Numbered from the stretch's first letter, positions 24,454-35,100 are shown. The stretch is DNA of 64,000 nt from Simmondsia chinensis (GCA_018398585.1 JAGTTD010000001.1:20787750-20851749), one strand, 5' to 3'. The notes: generated from the sequence alone by a model not told the origin. Made by a program: numbers and translations.

Positions 24454-25062
24454 GTAATGAAATGACGCATTTTGTATTAAACCTGTGACTCCCACATAGA
24501 AAATTTGTTATTTTTTTGCTCGAGTAGCCTACTATAAATAGAGGTACCTATTTCAGGGTTTGGCATCAAATTCCAAAAATTAAAGTTTTCTGAAAGTGTT
24601 GATTATCGTAGACCTAGTGGAAGAGAAAAAATTCCTTTTGAAAAGTTTATTTCCTCAAGTTTAATATTTTCTGGAGCCCACTCTCCAGGCGTTTTGAGGT
24701 CATTGCGTAGAAGGCAGTTGGGTCTTGGTTTTCTCTACTTTCTCGGAGTTTGTTATTGTTCTTGGAGTTATTTATTCTTGTATTCTTATTTTGGAGCAAT
24801 TCTGGGCATGTCTTCTTTCCTTCTCTTTAAGTTTTAACTTTTCTATTTATTTACATGTTTTTTGTTGTGCATTTTTTAAGTTCATGTTATTGTTATGAAT
24901 GTATTAGAGTAGAGGCCCATAAATTTAAATTAGGAATTTAAAGCTGTAGATTTAAAATTAGGAATTTTAAATCAACTTTAGGTTTAAAGTTGAGAATTTG
25001 AAACTCTTCCGCTGCGTTAATTTTATTTAATTAGGAAATTTTTTTTGAAATTCGTCCCAACA
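24454..25062 (+). repeat. Copia A 3' LTR, second part
   Basis: It resumes after the N1 insertion and ends GAAATTCGTCCCAACA, the same terminus as the LTR at 44803. The phrase GGAGCCCACTCTCC...GAGGTCATTGCGTAGAAG matches 44429-44466 of that LTR. Confidence 0.9.
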
Positions 25063-25079
25063 TGTAGGTCATTCTTGGG

Positions 25080-25516
25080 GCACCAGGTGCATCTGTAAAG
25101 AAGCTGCCCCCTTTAAGGGGTGAACATTCTTGACCAAGCGGTATGCTGAATTGGTGGATCAATTGATCCCCACCTACGAAGAGATCTCCACATCTATGAA
25201 GCGATTAGACTCTCCAAGATCGCTCTTAGGTATGATTACCTCATTATGAAAACACTGACCTACTGCTGGAACATTCATTGTAATGCTTTTGTCCTTCCTA
25301 AAGGATTTCTATGGATTACCTTAGAGGATATAGCGCCCTTAATAGGTCTTTTCCCTAGAGGAGAGGAGCTGCCTCTTGATTCTTTTGTTTTTAAAGAGGC
25401 TGAAGCATTTGCCTCTTCTTTCTCCATGACTGACCCGCCCAACGATTATGAGACTTTCGTTGAAGTTTTTGTCAACAAAAGTCATAACTCTGGACGAGGG
25501 TCCAAAGAGGAAAAGG

Positions 25517-25547
<31 letters not shown>

Positions 25548-26183
25548 AATAGAACAAGTTCTTTTTCCTAACTCTTCCAACACTGTACTTAAGCCTCTTA
25601 GGGCGATGGTAATAAATCTGGCCTTCAGTAGAGGTCGTGTGGCATTAGGACCAATTTTTTTGGCTCAAGTGAATGGATGCCTTAGGACATCATCGTCAAG
25701 AACTATGATGTGCAGCTAGGAGGACCCTTGTGGCTTGTCTAACTATAGGCCCAAGCCTATTTTCCAAAGCTTTGTTATAAAGGTGCTTTTTTCTTTAAAG
25801 ATGAGGGGGTCACCTTGCTCGTAGAGGGGTTCTTTTACCCCTACGATGGCCCTTTGACCAATGCCTTGAGAAGCTTATGTCTCCTCGAGGTAGGATAGGG
25901 ATCCAGTGAACTCCCTTCAAAGAGAGGAAACTTACTCCTCATTGGTACAAGAAAGTAGACCTCGACATCAATGCTCAGATCTAGTAGGCAATCTTATGCC
26001 CTCAAGATCTCTTCTTCCATCAACAGACTCGTCCTGGTGTAGAAACGTTTAGGCCTGGGTTGTGTGCCAAGTAGTTTAGGATGGTCCAAGATGTTCCTTT
26101 TCTAAGTATGCAGACCAAGAACTGAGGGTGGGTTAAAATCTCTATTCAGCTCTCTTCATACAAAAAGCGTCAGGAGTCTATAA
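25080..26183 (+). pseudogene. Plant mobile domain (PMD) protein remnant, N-terminal part
   Basis: The sequence from about 25190 reads IYEAIRLSKIALRYDYLIMK, then CWNIHCNAFVLPKGF and TLEDIAPLIGLFPRGEEL (25264-25360). These match the PMD/aminotransferase-like fold found in plant nuclear proteins and in some DNA transposons and retroelements. Upstream KRYAELVDQLIP-like sequence may be the preceding helix, in another frame. A T run of about 22 interrupts the frame at 25517-25538; the frame then continues to a stop at 25717. After that only fragments in shifting frames remain. Either a decayed host gene or PMD cargo of a transposon. Confidence 0.65.
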
Positions 26184-26454
26184 TGATTCAATATGAACTT
26201 AAATCAAAACCTAGGAGAGAAAATGTGAGATGAGAAGGGAGAGAATTGAGATGAGAAGAAGATATTTCATTTAATTGGATGATCTTACAATTGATGAAAC
26301 CAAGCTATTAATACTACACTCTATTGGCAGTAAAGCAATTGAAAATATCTGACCACTCTTAACCAACTAAACCGACATTCCCTTCAAAGGCTTAAAAGCT
26401 AAAGTAATACATGACTTAGCCAAGTTGAATGACAAAACATGACAATTCATGACA
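26184..26454 (-). repeat. G1 3' LTR
   Basis: It begins on the plus strand as TGATTCAATATGAAC and continues CAAAACCTAGGAGAG, aligning with the G3 LTR start (TGTTAAGTATCAAG...AACCTAGGTGAGAG). It ends TTCATGACA before a polypurine-complement GTACTCCCTTC. At 271 bp it is shorter than the related LTRs. Confidence 0.75.
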
Positions 26455-27560
26455 GTACTCCCTTCTATGAAAAGATTCTTGTCTCAAGAATCAAAAATAG
26501 GAAATTGACTCTTGATGAACTTGAGTTCTTCCTAAGTTGCATCAAACTTCCTAAGGTTTGCCCATTAAATCAACACTTGATGGACTTCCTTGCCTTGCTT
26601 TTAAATTGTGCAAGAATCCAAAATTTCTAGGGGCTCTTGGAGGATAATTCCATTTAAGGAAGCAACCGGTGGATGAACTAAACACTCCACATCTGCAGTG
26701 TTTCTTTAACAAAGTCACATGAAAGACCGAGTGAATAATTTCTTCAAGAGGTAGTTCCAATCGATAGGTCACTGCTCTTATCTTCTGTAAATCCTTATAG
26801 GAACCAAAGTAGTATGCACTCAGCTTCACATTCTTGCAAATTTCCATGAAGGACTGATGGTATGGCTGCAACTTCAAGTACACCATATCACCAACTTCAA
26901 AAGATCGCTCAAACCTCTTCTTATTAGTAAAAAAATTCATTCTAGCTTTAGCCAATTACAGATTGTCTTTCAACTGCTAAACTAACTGCTTCTTTTGCTG
27001 TATAATCTCTTCTACTTCAGCAACATGGGTAGCGTGGACATGAGATACCACTAGAAAGGGAGGATCATGACCGTATAGGGCTTTAAATGGGGCAGTACCC
27101 AAAGAGGAATGAGCATGAGTGTTATACCAAAATTCAGCTAACAAAAGCCATTTGCACCACTATTTGGGATTATTAAATGTCATAAAACGCAAGTATTGGT
27201 CCACACTTTGATTCAATCTTTTAGTCCGACCATTTGTTTGAGGATGGTAGGCAGAACTTAAAGCAAGAGAAAATCCCAAAAGCTTGAACAACAGCTTCCA
27301 AAAGTTGCTAGTGAACAACCTGTCCCAGTCAGATAGGATGGATTGAGGAAGTCCATGGAGCTAATAAATGTTGTCCAAGAACACCTTGGCAAGCCTTTCA
27401 GCACAAATAGGATGACTTAGTGCAATAAAAAGCCCAAATGATTTCCTTCTCTTCAGATTTCGACAACCCTTCTATAAAGTCCATATTGATTTGTTGCCAA
27501 GCTCCATCTGGAATGGAAAGAGGTTGCAAGAGTCCTAGGTAAGGAACATGATCACTCTTA
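26455..27560 (-). pseudogene. G1 integrase C-terminus and core remnant
   Basis: The stretch 26551-26955 encodes the C-terminal module: [14 protein letters not shown] at residues 20-33 and VFHVTLLKKH near residue 80. Further right the complement reads EFWYNTHAHSSLGTAPFKAL (about 27085-27140), the standard region after the catalytic core. The HPQTNG-type block and a VSDWDRLF-like block lie near 27230 and 27320. The chromodomain, expected near 26480-26550, is hardly visible. Stops and frame changes are numerous. Confidence 0.75.
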
Positions 27561-28180
27561 GTGCGTTGGAAAACTTAACAAGGTTACACACATTCTACAA
27601 CTTCTTTATTCATCCCTTGCCAATAGAAATGTTGCTTAAGCCTTTGATAAATGCCTTCAATGCCTGAGTTTCCACCCAAGGCTGAAGAGTGAAAAGCCAT
27701 GATAACTTGCTTCCTTAAATCAGTCGCTGCTCCAATATAAACCCTTCCCGTAACTCTTAAAATGCCATTAATCAGTGTTACATCAGAAGCAACTGTCTCT
27801 ACTATAGAATTCTGAATGCTAAGGGCTGTTACATGATCCTGAGCAAATCAATCTTGTTCATAAGACTTGTAAACCTCATCCATCCAAGCACGAACAACAG
27901 CTTTAATGGCTAAACAAGAAGATTCCTCCTTTTCTTCTTGTCTTCTCGAAGATGTATCCACAACAATGGTCTCTTCCTCTTTTTGATATTTAATTGCATA
28001 ATCCAGCCCCAACATTTTCATTAACCCCTTGCGCTGCACCGTGGTTGTGATCTTTTGTTCTAACAAATACTTCAGGCTCTAGTGATCTGTTTTGATCACA
28101 AAATGATGCCCCTCCAAGTACTGCCTCCCCTTTTGCATTGCCAACAGAATAGCCAAATACTCCATCTCATGTACCATGCC
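27561..28180 (-). pseudogene. G1 RNase H and integrase zinc-finger remnant
   Basis: 27848-28066 encodes LEQKITTTVQRKGLMKMLGL and ends WMDEVYKSYEQD, the RNase H-integrase linker of these chromoviruses. Upstream, the complement reads HEMEYLAILLAMQKGRQYLE up to about 28178, where homology ends. The normal DALSR motif is changed to DTSSR. Confidence 0.8.
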
Positions 28181-29230
28181 TCATTTTATAGCTTAGTTCC
28201 AAGCCTATTGGTCCTATTTGGAGGCCAGAGGCACAAATAGTATTTTACACCTTCCCATGAGCTTATAGGTCCCAACTCGAGAGGAGCCCATCCAGCCAGA
28301 ATAAGGCAGACCCCAAAGAAGGCATCACCAGGTGAACAATCATCTTTGAAGCAGACTTCAGTTTTGTTCTTAGCATAGATAAACACTCGTCCTTGTTCCT
28401 TTCTTCCAGCCTTAGCTGCTTAGGAAACTCCCCGGAGTAGCCAGAGCTTCACCAAAATGTTGTTGGAGGAATCCCCTCTAGGAACCTCTGCACTAGCCCT
28501 TAAAGTTGGTGGCTCAAAAAAAGAACAAGGAGAGATGCTCCTCTTGCTCTTCCATCTAAAGCCATTCATGCAGTAGAATAAGAAGAAAAGGAAGATAAAG
28601 AAGAAGTACCCATCTCACTACTGGTGAGAAAGAGAAGAGCCAGGCTCCCTAAACCAGAGGTATTGGCCTTTCTTAATTAGTTTTCTTTTGCGTCTCTTGC
28701 CAAGCTGTTCTGACATAGTCTTGTACCGACATAGGAAGTATCAACTTCAATCATTGTGGAAATCCCAGACTATCCACGTCAGCAGCATATGCCAAAACTT
28801 CCTCAAGAAACTGAATCTCAGCTTAAGATCTAGTGAAGAAAAAGATATAATCACTTCAGCTCAAGAGTCACTTGTAAATGAACCACCCAGGAAGCTCCAC
28901 TACCTGCCTCTTTGAGACAGTGCCTTGTCCAAGCTGCATTCCATGTTCCAGGAATGTCGTTTGTAACCATTGAAGAGATTCGTGAAGGTATCATCTCTTC
29001 ATTTGGCTTATGATTCCTTGATGCCCAAACCATTAATTTGTTCTGATATACAATTATTATCTTTTCTAGAGGTCCCCCTTGAGGAAGGCAATCCAATGGC
29101 TGAAGTACCAACAAAAGTTCCTCATATTCCTCCAGCTAACATTCCACAGGAAAAAATGTTGGTGCAAACTCCTTGCATATCCAGTAACTAGAAGATCTCA
29201 AGTGTCGAGGTATGTGATCACTTTCCTTAT
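28181..29230 (+). pseudogene. Probable downstream part of the PMD pseudogene
   Basis: On the other side of G1 the plus strand reads AYWSYLEARGTNSILHLPMS (28203-28262), then basic phrases and two open stretches, 28688-28915 and 28970-29191, rich in Pro, Lys and Ser. This is compatible with the C-terminal tail of a PMD protein, but no signature proves it. The link to 25080-26183 rests on position and orientation. Many stops are present. Confidence 0.4.
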
Positions 29231-30413
29231 GACTTTTTTCAGCATCACAAAATAGTCTTGGGGATACAATGTCAACCAAAAAGTAAGAAGTGAGGATGTG
29301 TATGAGGAGGAATAGAGAGAGATGTAGAGAACGAAGTTTGTAAGAAAACTTTCACAACACTTTGAATGAATCTTTTAATGTTTCTTATGATCTCTTGATC
29401 ATCCTTTCAATCACCAAAGAGGGGATGTATACAGACATAAAACACTTGAAACATGTCCCATACTTATCCAAGACCAACCGCTAATTTAAAAAAAAAAAAA
29501 AAAACCTACCCCAAATAACGGCCAAAACTGCCATGTGTGTCGAAGCTGTGTATCGACACAGACATCAACACATAGCTCACTGTAAAGCTGTGTGTCGAAC
29601 TGAGTGTCGATACTTGCTTCGACACATGGGGTACTGCAAGATTGTGTGTTGAAGTTGTGTGTTGACACACACTTCAACACACATGGTTCTGGAGACCTGT
29701 GTGTCGAAATATGGTACCTATGTGCCGACACATAGATGCCTTAAGTTGGTTCTGCAGGACTGTGTGTTGACACACACCCCATACAAACCAAAATTATATA
29801 AACTAAGTATGGAACAAATTTTAAACACCCCACCAACTTCAAAATACAATCATTCCCATATTACAATACCTTAGAATAACAAGTAGGCCTATTGTGCATC
29901 AACGAAGGTGTCTTTCAATTGAACCCCACCTAGTGAAGACACGTTATAGTTAATAGGAACGAAAATGGTAGACCATGCTTTGAACCATATATCTCCACAC
30001 ACAAGGCTCACTCCCCGCACACACCCTATAACTTCCAGATCAACACATTTATAGCCTTGTATCCTACACCCTTCATGAGTGTTTCAAAGCCAAACCCTTA
30101 GTCAAAAATCACTCCTTGAAGCAGCCAAACTTCACACTCACTAAGGTGGACCCCATTGATCATGCCCCTGTGACATGACATTCAATAAAAATATGTACTT
30201 GGGTCCATCAAGAGCATAAGCTCATCCTCTTAATATCTCTATCACAGGTTACCAAGCACTTCACACGCGGGTTGGAAATATCTCTTTTCGTGCTTGCAGT
30301 CACACGGATGACAAATCTCTCTAATTAAACCCGAGACCTGGCATTATAGCAGGTGTCGAGTGGAGGGTCCATCATGGGAGACTTAGATAGACAAGCTTCA
30401 TCCCCATCCCTTC
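29231..30413 (-). repeat. Probable 3' LTR / 3' region of copia C
   Basis: This lies just beyond the RNase H end of minus-strand copia C, where its 3' LTR is expected. It holds a candidate TATA box on the minus strand (complement of TATATAAAC near 29797), an A run at 29487-29504 and the TGTGTCGA repeats. I could not fix LTR borders or find a partner LTR, since the 5' end of the element is lost. Confidence 0.45.
29535..29785. repeat. TGTGTCGA / TCGACACA repeat cluster
   Basis: The words TGTGTCGA, TGTGTTGA and their complements recur about every 60 bp, often as facing pairs (for example TGTGTATCGACACA and TGTGTTGACACACA). At least four diverged units are visible. Each pair can form a short hairpin. 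Confidence 0.85.
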
Positions 30414-30881
30414 ACTCGTTTTTAGAACCAAGTCCTTAGCTAGGCCTTTCATAAACGGATCCGCAAGATTCTGACTTGATCTCACAAAGTCCACAGTGAT
30501 GACACCTTCTCGAATAAGTATTCTCACTATACTATGTCTTACACCAATCTATCTGGACTTTCCGTTATACACCTCACTATACGTGTTTGAAAGCGTAGCC
30601 TGACTATCACAGTGGATAGATATCAGTAAGATCTTCTTAAGCCTCGAATCACTCGTTTTTAGAACCAAATCTCTAGCTAGGCCTTTCATAAACGGATTTG
30701 CAGGATTCTGACTTGTTCTCACAAATTCCACAGTGATGATACCTTCTCGAATAAGTTGTCTCACTATACTATGTCTTACACCAATCTGTCTGGACTTTCC
30801 GTCATACACCTCACTTTACATGTTTGAACGCGTAGCCTGACTATCACAGTGGATAGATATCGATGAGATCCGCTTAAGCCA
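30414..30881. repeat. 237-bp tandem duplication in copia C RNase H
   Basis: ACTCGTTTTTAGAACCAA recurs at 30414 and 30651. Both copies run through CTAGGCCTTTCATAAACGGAT to ATCACAGTGGATAGATATC. Copies differ at several positions (CAAGTCCTTAGC against CAAATCTCTAGC), so the duplication is not recent. Confidence 0.93.
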
Positions 30882-31189
30882 CGAAGGAATCTCATACAAG
30901 AGATCCTTTAACCACTTAGCTTCCTTTGCCGTAGATGCAAGAGCTATAAACTCCACCACCATACTGGAATCAGATATACACGTCTGTTTATTGACCACAC
31001 CCCCACCAAGCAAGAAAACCCATCTACTTGTGGATGCGTGATCTTCCACATCGAAGATCCAGCTGGCACCAGAGTATCCTTTCAAAATAGGAGGATACCC
31101 TACATAAGAAATACCATAGTCCATGGTCTTCTTAAGATACTTCAGTACTCTATAAACTGCATGTCAATGTAATTTACTCGGATTGCTAG
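30414..31189 (-). pseudogene. Copia C RNase H remnant with tandem duplication
   Basis: 30816-31124 encodes MDYGISYVGYPPILKGYSG, DVEDHASTSRWVFLLGGGVV and IALASTAKEAKWLKDLL, the RNase H core with the expected Asp/Glu/Asp surroundings. Downstream (leftward), the last part (SIHCDSQATLSN...GKSRQIGVRHSIVR...PFMKGLARDLV) occurs twice because of a 237-bp tandem duplication. The frame is open through the duplication in 30549-30809. A short in-frame break separates it from the core. Confidence 0.85.
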
Positions 31190-31194
31190 TATAC
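31190..31194. other. N2 target-site duplication, left copy
   Basis: TATAC is repeated exactly at 34178-34182. This proves the N2 borders and shows it moved as an LTR element. Confidence 0.95.
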
Positions 31195-31739
31195 TGTTAT
31201 GCTTCGAGAAACCGAGGCAAGGAAATCATGGTAGTTGCGTATTGTTCTGCTGCTGAAATGGTGGCTGCTGCTGCTGGTGTGATGTTATGCTGCTGCTACG
31301 TGTGTTTGTTGCTGTTAGGATGTTGTTAGTTTAGTATATGATGTAGTAGCTTGGTCTTAAGCTTCTTTACTACAAGGTAATGGTTGTATCTAGTGCATTT
31401 CTTGCATTATGGTGTTGCTGCGTGTGCTGTGTTGCTAATAGTGTTAGGTAGTTAGCTGTTAGTTGGCCTTGGCGCCAAATGAGGTTTAAATTTTAGTTAA
31501 GCTTAGTTCTAGATAATTCCTAAGTGGTTTAGTCCTTGTAAGGTTATATTCAATGTATTAGGCTCATACTTTGTAAGTAGTATAAATAAGGGGTATTAGC
31601 TTGTAATCCTTAAGTTTTGATGAATGAATTGATCTCATTTGATTTCTCTCTCTATTTTTCTCATCTCTTTTCCCTTCTTCCTCATCTAAACTCTATATTC
31701 TTTCTCATCTCATACTCTCTCTATCCCAACCAAGGTTTA
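31195..31739 (+). repeat. N2 5' LTR, 3'-truncated
   Basis: It begins TGTTATGCTTCGAGAAACC and stops after CCAACCAAGG, about 30 bp short of the expected end. It carries TTGGCGCCAAA at 31469-31479 and TATAAATA at 31581-31588. Confidence 0.9.
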
Positions 31740-33358
31740 GCTGATGAAACTGATGTTGGAAGTCCCTTCATTCCGGGAAAGAATGAATTACAAGTATTTG
31801 GAGGAGCTGCACATTCGGGGCTGTTGTTTGACGTTGAAGAAGGCAATGTCGGTACAAGCATTGGTGGAAAAATGGTTGAGGCTATGAATCATTGTGTAGT
31901 TAACATCACAGCCAGCTATAAAGACAGGAATTATACATTCACAAGCTGCATAATTCGTGTGACAATGAAGTTCCCATTGTCCTGGAATTCGTGTTGTTTC
32001 GGTTCACACAAAAGCACTTACTTGAAAAGATGATAATTGTTGTTAGTGGTTTGAAGAACTGTGGATGGTTTGAGGTGGTGTTTGGCCTCTGGTATGACCT
32101 CACAATAGGTGCACGAAGCCACGTAAAGGTAAAGGTTATGGCATTTGAAAACTGGAATAATCTGCAGCTGGAAGGTCCTGATCTGGTGCAGAATTCGAGT
32201 GTGTTTTGGGTGCTCTGTTGTGGCAGTTCGGAATGGAAAAATCATATGCCTAAGCTCCAATATTTCCTTAATGTTTGGAGGCAGAAGATCAATGCAACTT
32301 CACGGATAATTTTAGCTGAAATTGGAGTGCATGTCAACAGCAAGGTTTGGAGCAGAACATTTCAGATTCTGAAGAAGTTTCCAGCTGATCAAGAGTTGAG
32401 CTGGTGTCTCCATTGGCTATACTTGTTATTCATGCTTGAATTGGTCGACAAGGGAGCAAAGCTTGACCATTTGAGGGGCATTTAGTGGCTGGTCGAGCTG
32501 GTGTTCTAGAGAAGACTTGAGAATAGGTTGCAAAGGACGAGCTGCAGCCTTAACAGAGTTGATGGGCATGTTTTGGGAGTTCAAGTTATGACATTGTGCA
32601 TTTGGCATTCAAGAATGGTATATGAGCTCCAAATTTTTGTGTTCTATGCAAGAGTTTGGAAAGAAGTGGCTGGAATTTTGAAATATTACAAGTTAATTCT
32701 CAAGATTCCATTGAAGGAAGTTTTGGAGGATGCAGATCAATTTTGGGGAATGTCTTCGCTGTCAGTTATGAATGTGCGGGGCAAACTGAGTTTGTTCGAT
32801 GCTATTATGTCTGGTGGAAGGTGTAATAACTTGTTTTCTTCAAGTAGCTACCGCATGGACATACACTGAGTTGCAATCTGCTGTTATGAACTGCATCATG
32901 TTGTTTCTGCTGAGCTGCCGGATTCTGCATCACCTTCGGTGCAATTAGGAAATAATCATGGATTTATTAAGCATGTCATGAGTTGGGTTAGTAGGTGGTT
33001 GTGTGAGTTGAATTTGTTGGAAAACAATGCAGCTGAACACGTTAATTCAGCAAGGAATCAAGTTCCAGTAGCTAATATGCAGTTTCGGCATGCCGATCGG
33101 CAAGTTTGGAATGAAATAATTCTGTTTTGGAGCTGTTCGAACTGCATTTGGGAATGTTTACAAGCAGAATTTAATGTTTGTTTCTCTTGGTTTGAGTTTG
33201 CAAGGCCTCCCGAGATGCTCAAGGACTTCATATGCAGTTCAATGGAGACAAAGATACACAAAATCAGTAATTTAGCTTACTACATGCATAAAAATAGAAT
33301 TGTTTCTACATTTGGGGAAATTCAGCAGCGAGTCTGGGTTTTGAGCTGTGTTAACTGA
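31740..33358 (+). pseudogene. N2 reading-frame remnant, homologue of the N1 frame
   Basis: 31740-32033 reads SPFIPGKNELQVFGGAAHSG and VEEGNVGTSIGGKMVEAMNH, matching the N1 segment starting at 22252. From 31991 the frame shifts and then stays in one frame to 33358 with stops near 32483, 32507 and 32867. It reads SEWKNHMPKLQYFLNVWRQK, INATSRIILAEIGVHVNS, later HGFIKHVMSWVSRWLCEL and NMQFRHADRQVW, all close to N1. Two blocks, about 31950-32150 and 32490-32900, have no counterpart in N1. The end (MLKDFICSSMETKIHKISN) continues past the point where the N1 frame stops. Function unknown. Confidence 0.6.
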
Positions 33359-33564
33359 AACAGGAGGGGTTCGGGATGTGTTGGTGATGTTTGGTTTGAT
33401 CATAGCAGACCTCCTGAAGAACATTATGTACTCAAAACACAGACATGGCATCACGATAAATTGAAGTGCTTATTGGTCGTCTCAGCTGCAGATTTCAGCA
33501 GACTTCATCACTTCAGATGTATTTTCATATGCAATAAGTGTCTTCATTGTTACAACTCTCTTCT

Positions 33565-33601
33565 ATTCTTGAGGACAAGAATTTTCTTAAGGGGAAGGGA
33601 A
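33565..33601 (+). other. N2 polypurine tract and conserved upstream word
   Basis: AAGGGGAAGGGAA (33589-33601) abuts the 3' LTR; ATTCTTGAGGACAAGAA at 33565 is the same word as in N1 and G2. Confidence 0.85.
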
Positions 33602-34177
33602 TGTTATGATTCGAGAAACCGAGGCATGGAAATCATGGTAGTTGCGTATTGTCCTGCTGCTGAAATGTTGGCGGCTGCTGCTGGTGTGATGTTATGCTGC
33701 TGCTACGCGTGTTTGTTGCTGTTAGGATGTTGTTAGTTTAGTATATGATGTAGTAGCCTGGTCTTAAGCTTCTTTACTACAAGGTAATGGTTGTATCTAG
33801 TGCATTTCTTGAATTATGGTGCTGCTACGTGTGCTTTGTTGCTGATAGTGTTAGGTAGTTAGTTGTTAGTTGGCCTTGACGCCAAATGAGGTTTAAATGT
33901 TAGTTGAGCTCAGATCTAGATAATTCCTAAGTGGTTTAGTCCTTGTGAGGTTAGATTCAATGTATTAGGCTCATACTTTGTAAGTAGTATAAATAAGGGG
34001 TATTAACTTGTAATCCTTAAGTTTTGATGAATGAATTGATCTCATTTGATTTCTCTCTCTATTTTTCTCATCTCTTTTCCCTTCTTCCTCATCTAAACTC
34101 TATATTCTTTCTCATCTCATGCTCTCTCTATCCCAACCAAGGTTAAGGTTCAAGACCTAATCTTCAAAACTTTAACA
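33602..34177 (+). repeat. N2 3' LTR
   Basis: 576 bp from TGTTATGATTCGAG to TTTAACA. It carries TATAAATA at 33988-33995. The GGCGCC of the 5' copy reads GACGCC here (about 33878). Confidence 0.93.
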
Positions 34178-34182
34178 TATAC

Positions 34183-35100
34183 CTAATTAACTTTCCAGTA
34201 GCAAAGGCTATATTGAGCCTTGTGCTAGTCATGGCGTACATAAGACATCCAATGACTCGGGCATACTCCAATTGTCACATTGGAGCTCCCTTATTTGGTA
34301 CAAACTTCACACTAGGGTATGGACATTACCGTTCCTTACAATCCTTATACCGAGGATAACCTTAGCCCCACCCATGTCTTTCATAGCAAAGTTCATGGAG
34401 AGAAATTGTTTAGTTTTTTTCTACTTGTTCCAAATCAGTACAGAACATCAGCATATCATCGACATACAAACAAATAATGACTCCTTTGCTATTTTTGAAC
34501 TTGCAATAGACACACTTGTCCGATTCATTTATTATGAATCTATTGTTTAGAACGACTTGATCAAATTTCCGATGCCATTGCTTCAGGGCTTGCTTTAGCC
34601 CATACAGAGAACGTATGAGTTTAAATAATTTTCTATCCTGGCCCTAAAGAACAAACCCTTTTGATTGTTCCATGTACACCTCCTCTTCTAGCTCAAATGC
34701 CGTTTTCACATCCATTTGGTGAATCGCTAGCTTATAAATTAAGGCAAGAGCTATTAGAATTCTTATCATCGATATCCTTGCCATCGGGGCATACGTGTCA
34801 AAGTAGTCTATCCCATGTTTTTGGGTAAACCCTTTAGCCATCAATCGGGTTTTGAACTTATATATAGTTCCATCAACTTTCATCTTCTTCTTGAAGATTC
34901 GCTTAAACCGGATGGGCTTGTTTCCTTATGGAAGATTCACTAAAATCTAGGCATTTTTACCCATGATGGAATCCATCTCATCTTTTACTACCTCTCTCCA
35001 AAAGAAGGCATCATGACACCGCATAGCCTCTTTAAATGTCATGGGATCTGACTCCATGACACAACAGTATGGAGTTACATGGTACATATCATTCCTGGCA
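34183..35100 (-). pseudogene. Copia C reverse transcriptase remnant
   Basis: 34644-34883 encodes KVDGTIYKFKTRLMAKGFTQ, KHGIDYFDTYAPMARISMIR and QMDVKTAFELEEEVYMEQ, the N-terminal half of copia RT. Leftward in other frames lies the catalytic YVDDML box (complement of 34448-34483, preceded by GVIICL). CLMYAM and LNIAFATGKL near the N2 junction continue into RNase H. To the right, FWREVVKDEMDSIM (35000-35050) is the domain start. Frameshifts separate these parts. Confidence 0.88.

Larger units (their letters stand above)
15801..25062 (+). mobile_element. Decayed Ty1/copia retrotransposon (copia A), 5'-truncated, with nested N1
   Basis: Domain order along the plus strand is gag zinc knuckle, protease-region spacer, GAG-pre-integrase, integrase, RT, RNase H, polypurine tract, 3' LTR. 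INT before RT identifies the copia superfamily. The coding part is broken by many stops and frameshifts. The 3' LTR begins TGTTAGG at 18452 and ends CCCAACA at 25062, but a complete non-autonomous element is inserted in it. No 5' LTR is present. A related LTR stands alone at 42765-44803. Confidence 0.9.
26184..28180 (-). mobile_element. G1: truncated chromovirus (Ty3/gypsy), minus strand
   Basis: It contains the 3' LTR, a chromodomain-region remnant, integrase and RNase H. It stops inside RNase H near 28180, so RT, protease, gag and the 5' LTR are missing. The integrase C-terminus ([15 protein letters not shown]) resembles Reina-clade chromoviruses. It splits the PMD pseudogene. Heavily mutated, so among the older insertions. 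Confidence 0.85.
31195..34177 (+). mobile_element. N2: non-autonomous LTR element related to N1, 2,983 bp
   Basis: A perfect TATAC duplication (31190-31194, 34178-34182) flanks it inside copia C. The 3' LTR (33602-34177) is complete. The 5' LTR loses its last about 30 bp near 31739 and passes straight into internal sequence homologous to N1 22230, so primer site, leader and the first third of the reading frame are deleted. LTRs resemble those of N1 (TGTTAT start, TTTAACA end, TATAAATAAGGGG), with a longer U3. No retroviral enzyme is encoded. Confidence 0.92.

Noticed and set aside
29486..29874. Thr/His/Cys-rich frames
   Set aside because: Translations of the TGTGTCGA repeat on either strand; no gene.
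32426..32608. Minus-strand frame in N2
   Set aside because: Antisense to the shared N1/N2 frame and without similarity of its own.
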